From NCBI GenBank assembly GCA_021824565.1, contig JAKAKL010000046.1:1-34676 (forward strand): DNA of 34,676 bases. The letters are read 5' to 3'. The position numbers and the translations under genes were made by a program. The notes under the pieces are model-generated. The model was given only the letters and a program-made list of their open reading frames with translations. It was not told the DNA's origin and ran no database searches. Positions 17,495-24,254 of this stretch are shown here, piece after piece (within the stretch, counting starts at the first letter, position 1; every line of letters starts with the position of its first letter). The DNA comes from Bacteroidota bacterium (GTDB lineage Bacteria > Bacteroidota > Ignavibacteria > Ignavibacteriales > Ignavibacteriaceae).

Positions 17495-17852
17495 ACTCAC
17501 TTGTCTGGATTCCAACAGATTAAAGATGCTTACTCCTTTTAATATTACTGATTTTAAAACCAAATACTTTCCCAATAGGAAAAAATCTCTATCGTTATGC
17601 ATTAACAGCAAAACATTCCCCATACAAAATGTTCCTATTATTATATCAGCTGTTTTTCTGACTGTTACTTTTTTTTTTCGTATTGACCTATAATTATTTG
17701 CTGCCTTTATTGCTATTTCTTCTCCGCAAACATTAAAAAGGAAATGAATTAAGTACATTTCTGGCAGTATCGTCATCTTTATCATGCCTAAGACCTTGTA
17801 AGAATTCCGCTAAAATAAAATCGCCTAATACTACTAATTCTTTTCCCGGCAT
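17474..17852 (-). pseudogene. Decayed VapC-type PIN-domain toxin
   Basis: Two frames together resemble a VapC ribonuclease. The first (17852-17733) reads MPGKELVVLGDFILAEFLQG and continues to 'RNVLNSFPF' before a TAA. The second, one frame over from about 17740, continues 'CGEEIAIKAANNYRSIRKK', 'VTVRKTADIIIGTFC' and 'LLLMHNDRDFFLLGKYL', matching the central helix and C-terminal acidic site of PIN domains. The upstream frame also hits a stop just before the M ('VEKLD*MPGKE'). The first catalytic Asp motif (usually VDTSVW) is missing, and the C-terminal end runs into the terminator. No antitoxin gene is adjacent. A frameshifted, 5'-degraded remnant is the simplest reading; it is almost certainly inactive. 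Confidence 0.75.
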
Positions 17853-17996
17853 TTAATCGAGTTTTTCAACTTGCCAATTTTCATTAGCTGCGTATTACCT
17901 GTCGCCTGCTGTTTTCAGCTTTGCTTTTTATTTTTTGCCAAACACTTCCCGTGGTTGCAGAGAAATAATGTTAATTAGATGGAATGTGACGCAGCA

Positions 17997-18032
17997 GGAC
18001 GGATAATTCAGCTTGCGGAATTATCTTTGTCC
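17997..18032. terminator. Hairpin after the helical-protein gene
   Basis: GATAATTC (18002-18009) pairs perfectly with GAATTATC (18018-18025) across eight bases, and GGAC (17997-18000) pairs with GTCC (18029-18032) outside it. It lies 47 bases past the stop of the minus-strand gene ending at 18079. There is no T-run behind it on that strand, so terminator function is uncertain. Confidence 0.35.
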
Positions 18033-18078
18033 GGCTTCAGCATATTCCCTGTCATTTGGTACCTAACACGTAATAATG

Positions 18079-18792
18079 TTAAGCGGGATTGCTCGGAGTT
18101 TGGGCAGATTGCGTTGCATCGCTTTCTGCCTTCGCTTTGTTAGCCGCGCTTAATTTTACCACGCGTTTTGCTGCATGGTACCGGGCGCAGAAATCAGGCT
18201 GCTTGCCTTCAAGATTTCGTATATAACGGCGGAAACGGTTCGCTACTATCGAACTGTTATCCGACATTAATTGTGCTACTGTCTTGGTGGCAACTACGCT
18301 CGTCTCTTCACCCTGGCTCTTGCCCGTTCTAGCCGCATCGAATGCCTGCAGTTTCGCTTTCGCGTCTGCAATTCCTTCGGCGGCTAAACCGTGATCTTCT
18401 AGAGCCGGTTCAATACGCCCCGTAAGATTAAGTATCGCCATTGATTTTTCGCTTAGCTCGGTGTCCCTTAAGCTGTTCAGAAAAGAATCATTTGTATTGC
18501 TCTGTGTTTCGAGCTCTACATCTTTCTTTTCCGCAGCATAATTGTTCACCGCGTCGGCTACTATTATAATCGCTGATACTAGATCTTCGCGCGCGTAATG
18601 CTTTTGTTCGGTCTTTCCTTCGGTTAAATCTGGTTTGCCGCTGTCCTTTATCTTAATCTGCTGCAGATTTTCTTCGAATATGACCGACCATCGCTTGAAC
18701 CCTGGAATTGAAGATACGATAGCGTCCTCTTGAACAAATAGGTCATGAATGCGCCAGTGCGCTTCGTTTCTGTTTATGAATCTATTATCCAT
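18079..18792 (-). CDS. Helical protein resembling an uncharacterised Bacteroidota family
   Basis: 237 aa from the ATG at 18792, which has AAAGGAG five bases upstream. An in-frame TTG further upstream also has AAAGGAGTGT before it: the ten bases are directly repeated at 18795-18804 and 18845-18854, so a longer form is possible. The protein is Ala/Lys/Glu-rich and helical, with no signal peptide. The C-terminal part ('FRRYIRNLEGKQPDFCARYHAAKRVV') recalls the F..xxP.FY..Y.AAR.I ending of a family of ~220-aa Bacteroidota proteins with no known role; that is recall, to be verified. The last ~25 residues are an Ala/Ser/Gln-rich tail. It is the last gene of a six-gene minus-strand cluster. Confidence 0.8.
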   Translation of the reverse strand: MDNRFINRNEAHWRIHDLFVQEDAIVSSIPGFKRWSVIFEENLQQIKIKDSGKPDLTEGKTEQKHYAREDLVSAIIIVADAVNNYAAEKKDVELETQSNTNDSFLNSLRDTELSEKSMAILNLTGRIEPALEDHGLAAEGIADAKAKLQAFDAARTGKSQGEETSVVATKTVAQLMSDNSSIVANRFRRYIRNLEGKQPDFCARYHAAKRVVKLSAANKAKAESDATQSAQTPSNPA

Positions 18793-18899
18793 ATACACTC
18801 CTTTGTTTGAGAGGGTTATTCTGCCCGCCACGGGAAATATCAACACACTCCTTTCATGCCTTATTTGTTTTTGTTTGCATTTAACGGTAAGGCAATCCG

Positions 18900-19535
18900 T
18901 CAACCTGCAAAAACTCTTTCCTCTGTATAATTACTTATTCTTAAACTTAAACTTGACCTTGAACTTAACCTCGCCTTTGTCTCATTCATCACCTGACAGC
19001 CTCCATTTATCTCTGACCGGGTGATTTCACTCAACGGCGCCCTCGCATTAATCTCCGGCGGGGTGATTTCACTCAACGACGCCCTGTCATTAATCTCCGG
19101 CGGAGTGATTTCACTCAACGACGCCCTGCCATTAATCTCCGGCGGAGTGATTTCTCTGAATGACGCCTCACTATTAATCTCCGGTGGGTCGGTATTATTT
19201 TCCGGCAGACTGCCATTAATCTCCGGCGGGGTGATTTCTCTCAACGGCGCCCTCGCATTAATCTCTGGCGGGTTCTCATTTATCTCCGGCGGATCGGCAT
19301 TAATCTGCCGCGGGTTGGCATTTTTTAAAGTCCGCCTGCCGTTTTTCTCCGGTGTGATGCCGTTTTTTAAAGACCACTTTCCGTCTGTCGACATCAACCT
19401 GCCATTCTTTAATAGCCGGACGGCATTTATCCGCGCACTGCTTTTATTTATCTGCAGGCAGACAACGTTTCTGCCCGGCAGATTATTATCAAGCGTACTC
19501 ATCACTCTATTTGCTTTTGGGATTTTACGGTTCAT
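18900..19535 (-). CDS. Heptapeptide-repeat protein
   Basis: 211 aa. From about residue 22 nearly the whole protein falls into seven-residue units with Asn at one position and Ile, Leu or Lys just before it, for example NADPPEI, NENPPEI, NARAPLR, EITPPEI, NGSLPEN, NTDPPEI. Nine of the units are PPEI types. There is no signal peptide, and Cys is rare. An AGAGGA lies 12 bases before the ATG; the inner ATG at 19502 is an alternative. The minus strand is preferred over the open plus-strand frame because it has a proper start and ribosome site and lies among minus-strand genes. A regular seven-residue period with a hydrophobic every turn suggests a solenoid or fibre rather than a coiled coil, since Pro is frequent. 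Function unknown. Confidence 0.65.
   Translation of the reverse strand: MNRKIPKANRVMSTLDNNLPGRNVVCLQINKSSARINAVRLLKNGRLMSTDGKWSLKNGITPEKNGRRTLKNANPRQINADPPEINENPPEINARAPLREITPPEINGSLPENNTDPPEINSEASFREITPPEINGRASLSEITPPEINDRASLSEITPPEINARAPLSEITRSEINGGCQVMNETKARLSSRSSLSLRISNYTEERVFAG
18979..19482. repeat. 21-bp / 42-bp tandem repeat array
   Basis: Twenty-four consecutive 21-bp units, the clearest being a 42-bp double unit from 19021 to 19272, starting 'gtgatttcactcaacgacgc' on the plus strand. Units 19063-19104 and 19105-19146 differ at one base. Outer units are diverged but keep the period. The freshest units are about 55% GC (23 of 42 bases), higher than the flanks. The period is a multiple of three, so reading frame is kept on both strands. 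Confidence 0.9.
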
Positions 19536-19662
19536 TGCTGAAAAGAATCCTCTTAATTAATTCTTCCATATAAACTGCAAAAAACTCCTGATATAAATTC
19601 CCGGCTATTTTTTATTTCCTTTCTTAAGATTAATATTTTTTATTCTCCTGTCTTCCCTATTT

Positions 19663-20751
19663 TCAGAGAAGGTTTAAACCATTTAGATCAATGTGCAGCC
19701 CGAGAGATACGTTGGTTGAATTAATAAAAGTCGGAGCCGCATCGCCGTCCTGGTATTTTAAATTTAAAGTCTTCCCGTCCGTTACCGGCACGCTCAATTC
19801 AATAGACAATAATTTTCTTTCCTTTTTATTTGAAGGATCATACGACACTGAAGTGGAAACTCTATTCCAGTACTGGTAATCGATAAAAAATCCGGAACCC
19901 TTTCCCATCAAGCCTGCAAAACCCCACTGAGCTTCCGCGTTAATTCTTCCCTCTTGAAACGGGTCTTTATCTTTCTCAGCAACGTTGGCGTATTCGTACC
20001 CCGCGGTTACATAAACGTTCTGCAAATTTGGAAACGGAGACAGAACAATAGACGTGAACACCATACCGGAAATATCATGGTAGTTCAAAGTCTGGATCGT
20101 ATTCTCCTGCGTGTGAATGCAAAGCGGGCGCATCTTCAAAAAACCGGGTATCACCTGTTCAAGCGACCACAGGTAGGATATATTGAATTTAATATTGTTC
20201 GAAGGATCGTCCTTCTTCGATGAGATAGTTCCCTCAAAGTTAAAGTTGAGTGTATTTGTTATTACCGCTTTTACGGACCAGTAAAGCCCGAGATCGCCGA
20301 TTGTATTCTGAGTGCTGTCGCTTTGGATCAATACGGGCGCGGCTGTAAACTTCCAGCCGATGGATTTTTGCTCTTCGTATTTCTCGTAGCTTTCCTCGCC
20401 TTTTAGAAGCTGCCTGAAATTATTTTTATCGATCAGGATATTATCACCAATAAAGTACAGGTAATAAGTCTTGTCATAAGATAGATCAAGCCCGGTGAAT
20501 TTTATTCCATCGCCTTTTAGATGCCACTTTAAAGGACTGCGCAGAGGAATGTTCATACCGGCGCTGTCCGCGAGCTTATACTTAGAGACATCAAAGTACT
20601 GCTCATCTATTTTTTGATTAAATAATATTCCCATAGCATAAAGACCATTTTTATCTTTGAATATCTGTATTGAATCGATCTTTATTTGAGTATGAATATT
20701 AGCCGCGATAAGCCAAACTGTAATCAACGCAAAACTTATTCTTTTAATCAT
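19663..20751 (-). CDS. Exported beta-rich protein, possible outer-membrane barrel
   Basis: 362 aa with a signal peptide (about 1-21, MIKRISFALITVWLIAANIHT) and a good ribosome site GAGGTGA. Residues ~22-130 look like a soluble beta domain with 'KYKLADSAGMNIPL'. From ~135 on, alternating polar/hydrophobic strands with aromatic girdles ('LGLYWSVKAVITNTLNFNFE', 'GSGFFIDYQYWNRVSTSV', 'LGLHIDLNGLNLL') suggest an outer-membrane beta-barrel. It lacks a terminal Phe and a T9SS tail. No family recognised. It lies within the six-gene minus-strand cluster. Confidence 0.8.
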   Translation of the reverse strand: MIKRISFALITVWLIAANIHTQIKIDSIQIFKDKNGLYAMGILFNQKIDEQYFDVSKYKLADSAGMNIPLRSPLKWHLKGDGIKFTGLDLSYDKTYYLYFIGDNILIDKNNFRQLLKGEESYEKYEEQKSIGWKFTAAPVLIQSDSTQNTIGDLGLYWSVKAVITNTLNFNFEGTISSKKDDPSNNIKFNISYLWSLEQVIPGFLKMRPLCIHTQENTIQTLNYHDISGMVFTSIVLSPFPNLQNVYVTAGYEYANVAEKDKDPFQEGRINAEAQWGFAGLMGKGSGFFIDYQYWNRVSTSVSYDPSNKKERKLLSIELSVPVTDGKTLNLKYQDGDAAPTFINSTNVSLGLHIDLNGLNLL

Positions 20752-20796
20752 GATCTCACCTCGTTTTATTAAATTAAATTTATGACCGGCATTGTC

Positions 20797-21102
20797 TTAA
20801 ACTGTTTCAAAAATATTATCAGCCAATTGACTGATAGTTATATCTTGATCGAAGATAGTCCGGTCGCTTGGCGACGTACACGGCGGCTGCGACGGGTCCG
20901 GAAATAATTCTTTCAATGCCTCGATCATATCATGGTAGATATCTTCCTTTTTCAGATTTGGATCGTTTGTCATGCTGTGAGAGAATATTGGAAGCTTTGG
21001 CAGATGAAGGTCTGCTATTTCTTTATCGGTTAGATTAGGATCAACAGCATCTTTTGATTTAAAAAATTTTAACAAGCATTTAAGCACGTCGTCTGAGTTC
21101 AT
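20797..21102 (-). CDS. Small soluble protein of unknown function
   Basis: 101 aa from the ATG at 21102, preceded by AAGGAA. An in-frame TTG 15 bases upstream overlaps that site and is rejected. The protein is acidic and contains two similar segments, 'DPNLTDKEI' (about 22-30) and 'DPNLKKEDI' (about 47-55), hinting at an internal duplication. It has no signal peptide, membrane segment or known motif. It lies 45 bases before the beta-rich exported protein gene on the same strand. Confidence 0.65.
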   Translation of the reverse strand: MNSDDVLKCLLKFFKSKDAVDPNLTDKEIADLHLPKLPIFSHSMTNDPNLKKEDIYHDMIEALKELFPDPSQPPCTSPSDRTIFDQDITISQLADNIFETV

Positions 21103-21184
21103 TTTATTTCCTTTCAATTTTTAGATTAATTAGCTGCAGAATAATACTGAGCTATTTATAATTACATAGAGTAGCATTTGAGTA

Positions 21185-21252
21185 TGCGCTGAGCTGCGCT
21201 GAGATTTAAAACTCTGTGTTACTCTGTGCTTCCTCCGTGAAACTCTGTGTAA
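21185..21252. repeat. Noncoding periodic repeats (10-11 bp)
   Basis: In the 170-bp gap between two minus-strand genes, TGCGCTGAGC and TGCGCTGAGA stand in tandem at 21185-21204. A degenerate ~11-bp series follows: ACTCTGTGTT, ACTCTGTGCTT, CCTCCGTGAA, ACTCTGTGTAA (21211-21252). Read on the minus strand this is the ACACAGAGT / CACGGAGG style repeat that occurs in intergenic DNA of various bacteria (recall). It encodes no plausible protein. Confidence 0.6.
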
Positions 21253-21272
21253 GTCTTTTTTCTTATAATTAC

Positions 21273-22061
21273 TTATCCTGTTCTACCATCTCCTTTCAGA
21301 TAATAACCCGTAACAAGCTTGAAGGCATCGGAAGTTTTCGTCCCGGGTGCGCCGTCGACAGTTAGAGAAATTCCGGGAAATTTATTTAAGAAAGTTTGAA
21401 GCTCTTCGCCGTATTTAATTTTGGTATTAGAAAATTTTACGTATGGTTCGCCTGTGTTGTTTAAGTTTTCTTTTACCGGAGAATTTACTTCTCCTTTATC
21501 GGCAAGGTTAAGCAGTAGTACTGCGGCTCCGCACTGGTTAGAGACCGCATTTTCATCCCACAATCCATCCCTGACAAATTTTCCTTTTGTGTAATGATTA
21601 GAAAAGCTCCAAAGGTAAGGCGATTTAACAGCCGGGTGTCTCAGTCTGTATCCCCAGCCGTTATATTCTTCTATCTTATAAAGAACGCCTTCAATGCTCC
21701 AGTCATTCCATTGGTCGAGATGACGTAATTGAAGAGCGTCAAGCGCGCTTTCCTCCCACGTGTACGGCGGATTCTTGTTCGGCAGCCTTCCGGCAGGTAC
21801 GTGAAAAGTCCTGCCCGTCAGCGGATCGCCGTTGTGCAGATGAGTGTTAAAATTCTGCGAAGACTCCATGTTGTGCAGCGCCGCTATTAAATACCATGGA
21901 ATCTTTAGCGCTTCGCCAACAGATTGGTATCTGCCTTTGTTATTAATAATTTTTGCAGCGGCTGAATCAACAAGCGCTTCTTTATCTTTGTTTACTGAGC
22001 ACGAATTAAACAGAACTTTATATTCTTCTTTTAACTCGGCGGAAAAATCTATCGCCGTCAT
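21273..22061 (-). CDS. Lysozyme-like protein (COG5526 type) with peptidoglycan-binding tail
   Basis: 262 aa with no obvious signal peptide. Residues ~25-185 resemble the COG5526 lysozyme-family proteins known from cyanobacteria, with 'AALHNMESSQNFNTHLHNGD' (61-80), 'TFHVPAGRLP', 'YTWEESALDAL', 'EYNGWGYR' and 'SPYLWSFSNHYTKGKFV'; E66 is the likely catalytic acid. Residues ~205-255 ('LQTFLNKFPGISLTVDGAPG') look like a peptidoglycan-binding domain of the PG_binding_1 type. Expected to cleave glycan strands of the cell wall. The absence of a signal peptide means export would need a partner such as a holin-like or dedicated secretion route. A good ribosome site (AAAGGGG) precedes it, and it starts 16 bases after the membrane protein gene. 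Confidence 0.85.
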   Translation of the reverse strand: MTAIDFSAELKEEYKVLFNSCSVNKDKEALVDSAAAKIINNKGRYQSVGEALKIPWYLIAALHNMESSQNFNTHLHNGDPLTGRTFHVPAGRLPNKNPPYTWEESALDALQLRHLDQWNDWSIEGVLYKIEEYNGWGYRLRHPAVKSPYLWSFSNHYTKGKFVRDGLWDENAVSNQCGAAVLLLNLADKGEVNSPVKENLNNTGEPYVKFSNTKIKYGEELQTFLNKFPGISLTVDGAPGTKTSDAFKLVTGYYLKGDGRTG

Positions 22062-22076
22062 ACTTAATTCCCCTTT

Positions 22077-23102
22077 CTATTTATCTTCGCTAAGAACTAT
22101 ATCCTCAACCTGCACCGGCTTGCCTGCAGTTAATTTCTTATTTGCGATAAGCGCCGAAAATTTCTTATCTCCGCTCTCAAGTTCCGCTTTAAAATTATAT
22201 TCTCCTTTAGGTACATTAGGAATGCTGAACGAACCGTCCGCGTTGACGTTTGTTTCAATTGTTTTACCTGTCCCTGACGCCGGAATCATGCTCAGCTTTA
22301 CTTTATCGGGAGTAATACCGGCTAAGCCTTGCGGCAATTTTACATTTCCTTTTACCGTTGTATAATTTGCGGCTTCGTCCTCTGCCGTAGTTTTGCCCGG
22401 AAGTATTATATCTTTTATTTTATTTAAAAGCTCGATCGCTCTCCCGGAAAAGAATCCTAGTATAAATGAGAAGACGAGTAGCTCGGTGGAAGTATTATCG
22501 AACTTAGCGCTGTTGCTGCTTGTAATAAGCCTGTAGCTGAAAATAATTATTACCGAGATCAGCGGCGCATAAAATAGTTTAGCAAGGTAAACGGATATCT
22601 CCGTTCTCTTAAATGAATTTGTACGCATCGCTTCGGATATGAAATACAGCAGGCTTGCAAGCACTCCGAATATAGACCAGAAGATCACTTCCAAATATTT
22701 TTTGTTTGTGTTCAGCCAGAAATAACTTCCCGTTGAAACCGATATAGTTGGAAGCAGACTGATCATAATATTAGAGCTTAAGTTTTCGTATTTCGCTCTA
22801 AATATTTTTTCAGCGGATGAATCTTTTGGGATAATATTCAGAAGTATGAAGCTGCATGCTTTATCCACTTTTATTGAATCAAAATTTGCAGGCAGATATT
22901 TAGTCTTTGCAGTATCATTTAGGATAAGAGTAACTGCGGTTTTAACATCGTCTGGAAGCTTTTGATCCATACTGCCGCGCACAATGCCGTGGTAAATTAT
23001 ATAAACGATAGAAAAGAAGAGCAAAGCAAAAATAATCGTCATTATCGACTGCCAGGGTCCGAGCGCTATCTTTGCACTATTAGAACCATCTGATTTTTTC
23101 AT
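22077..23102 (-). CDS. Four-helix membrane protein with C-terminal surface beta domain
   Basis: 341 aa from the ATG at 23102, which has GGGAG six bases upstream; the open frame extends to 23159 without a comparable site. Predicted helices lie at about 19-39, 137-156, 172-190 and 207-222. A ~95-residue soluble loop separates helices 1 and 2. Residues ~246-338 ('GNVKLPQGLAGITPDKVKLS', 'DGSFSIPNVPKGEYNFKAEL') form a carboxypeptidase-regulatory/SpaA-like beta-sandwich. No channel or enzyme signature is visible. It is the first gene of the cluster and lies directly before the lysozyme-like gene, so a role in export, anchoring or control of that enzyme is possible but unproven. Confidence 0.8.
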   Translation of the reverse strand: MKKSDGSNSAKIALGPWQSIMTIIFALLFFSIVYIIYHGIVRGSMDQKLPDDVKTAVTLILNDTAKTKYLPANFDSIKVDKACSFILLNIIPKDSSAEKIFRAKYENLSSNIMISLLPTISVSTGSYFWLNTNKKYLEVIFWSIFGVLASLLYFISEAMRTNSFKRTEISVYLAKLFYAPLISVIIIFSYRLITSSNSAKFDNTSTELLVFSFILGFFSGRAIELLNKIKDIILPGKTTAEDEAANYTTVKGNVKLPQGLAGITPDKVKLSMIPASGTGKTIETNVNADGSFSIPNVPKGEYNFKAELESGDKKFSALIANKKLTAGKPVQVEDIVLSEDK

Positions 23103-23528
23103 TTTTTTCTCCCTTAATATTCTATCCGCTTTCCACACGAATAGAAGTTTACTCACCAATTATTTATTTAACAGAAGTAATCCGGTTTTTATCAAGCTAA
23201 TCAGGAATATTATTTCTACCGTTAGCCGTACAATGCACGAGGCACGCATAGGGATTTAGCTATTTTTTGAACTAACTGCTCTCGAGAAGTTGTGATAGAG
23301 CAATTAGCTCTTAACAGATGAATTCATTATTGCAGCAGGTAAAGATGAAGTGAATATTTAAAGGCATTTCTCCTGTATACCATAATTTTTATTAATCACT
23401 GCAATCAAAATAATGAAAGTTTTTTTAAAAGCAATGAAGAACGAAAAAATATTTTCGGGGAAAGTTTTTATTTTAAAAAGCAAAAGCCCTCGATGCAGAG
23501 GGCTTTTAAAAATTAATTACTAAAGCAA
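23103..23528. other. 426-bp intergenic region upstream of the cluster
   Basis: Lies between rpmA and the cluster's first gene, both on the minus strand. It contains the rpmA terminator at 23482-23507 and must hold the cluster's promoter, which is not identifiable by consensus. A weak inverted repeat TGCTCT/AGAGCA occurs near 23277-23308. No gene seen. Confidence 0.5.
23482..23507 (-). terminator. Intrinsic terminator of rplU-rpmA
   Basis: AAAAGCCCTC (23482-23491) pairs perfectly with GAGGGCTTTT (23498-23507) around a six-base loop. On the minus strand it is followed by a T-rich stretch, and it lies 22 bases past the rpmA stop. Confidence 0.92.
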
Positions 23529-23786
23529 TTAAGATTCTTGAACAACGCTGACAACTTTTCTATCGCCGCGTCTGATTTCAAATTTAACAGTGCCGTCGGC
23601 AACTGCGAATAAAGTATCATCGCCGCCTTTTTGAACGTTAAGACCCGGATGAAATTTAGTACCGCGCTGACGTACGAGAATATTTCCCGCTAAAACTTTT
23701 TCACCGCCGAATCTTTTAACGCCGAGACGCTGCGCATTACTGTCTCTTCCGTTGCGTGACGAACCTTGACCTTTTTTATGTGCCAT
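23529..23786 (-). CDS. rpmA: 50S ribosomal protein L27
   Basis: 85 aa, standard length. Starts '[20 protein letters not shown]' and contains '[27 protein letters not shown]', the L27 signature. The N-terminal tail begins MAHKK directly, with no cleavable Firmicutes-type extension. L27 reaches the peptidyl-transferase centre of the large subunit. Second gene of the usual rplU-rpmA pair, 15 bases after rplU. Confidence 0.99.
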   Translation of the reverse strand: MAHKKGQGSSRNGRDSNAQRLGVKRFGGEKVLAGNILVRQRGTKFHPGLNVQKGGDDTLFAVADGTVKFEIRRGDRKVVSVVQES

Positions 23787-23801
23787 AATTAAAACTCCTT
23801 T

Positions 23802-24110
23802 TTATCCGATCGACGTTACTTCGATCTGTGTTAATTGCTGCCTGTGACCATTCATTTTCTGATAGCCGGTTCTTCTCTTCTTTTTGAAGACTAAAACCTT
23901 GTCGTCTTTTGTGTGTTCCAATACTTTAGCCGTAACTTTCACACCTTTAACATAAGGATTGCCGACCTTAGTCTCTTTATCATCATTAAGCAGCAGAACG
24001 CTGTCAAACGTAACTTCCTTGTTAAGCTCTTCGCTTAATTTCGGAACATAGTATCTTGTATTTTCGGCAACCTTGAATTGTTGTCCTAATATATCAACAA
24101 TTGCAAACAT
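23802..24110 (-). CDS. rplU: 50S ribosomal protein L21
   Basis: 102 aa from the ATG at 24110, giving the standard 'MFAIVDILGQQFKV' start with GAGG five bases upstream. The in-frame start at 24143 would add eleven residues and lie inside the promoter region. The C-terminal 'KKRRTGYQKMNGHRQQLTQI' is the L21 signature. It binds 23S rRNA in the large subunit. First gene of the rplU-rpmA operon. Confidence 0.98.
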   Translation of the reverse strand: MFAIVDILGQQFKVAENTRYYVPKLSEELNKEVTFDSVLLLNDDKETKVGNPYVKGVKVTAKVLEHTKDDKVLVFKKKRRTGYQKMNGHRQQLTQIEVTSIG

Positions 24111-24140
24111 CTGAACCTCATTTCCTAAAAATTTAGAGCC

Positions 24141-24171
24141 CAAATTTATAAAAATGAAACCTACAAGTCAA
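24141..24171 (-). promoter_or_regulatory. Promoter of rplU-rpmA
   Basis: On the minus strand TTGACT (24166-24171) and TAAATT (24143-24148) are separated by 17 bases, a good sigma-70 spacing. TAAATTTG (24141-24148) also fits the Bacteroidota -7 consensus TAnnTTTG exactly. The predicted transcription start lies about 25 bases before the rplU ATG. Confidence 0.65.
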
Positions 24172-24254
24172 TTTTTATCCGTATTTTTTTAAAGGCGCGT
24201 GTTCTCCGCAAATCTGCTTGTCTTAATCGGGGTTTTAAAAGGTGTGCAGATATG

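Noticed and set aside
18979-19482. Repeat array as a CRISPR locus
   Set aside because: Units are contiguous 21/42-bp tandem repeats without unique spacers, and no cas genes are present.
19021-19560. Open plus-strand frame of 179 codons across the 21-bp repeats
   Set aside because: It begins with a GTG inside the repeat array with no ribosome site. It is open only because the repeat unit is a multiple of three without stops in this frame. The minus-strand frame has a proper start and fits its neighbours.
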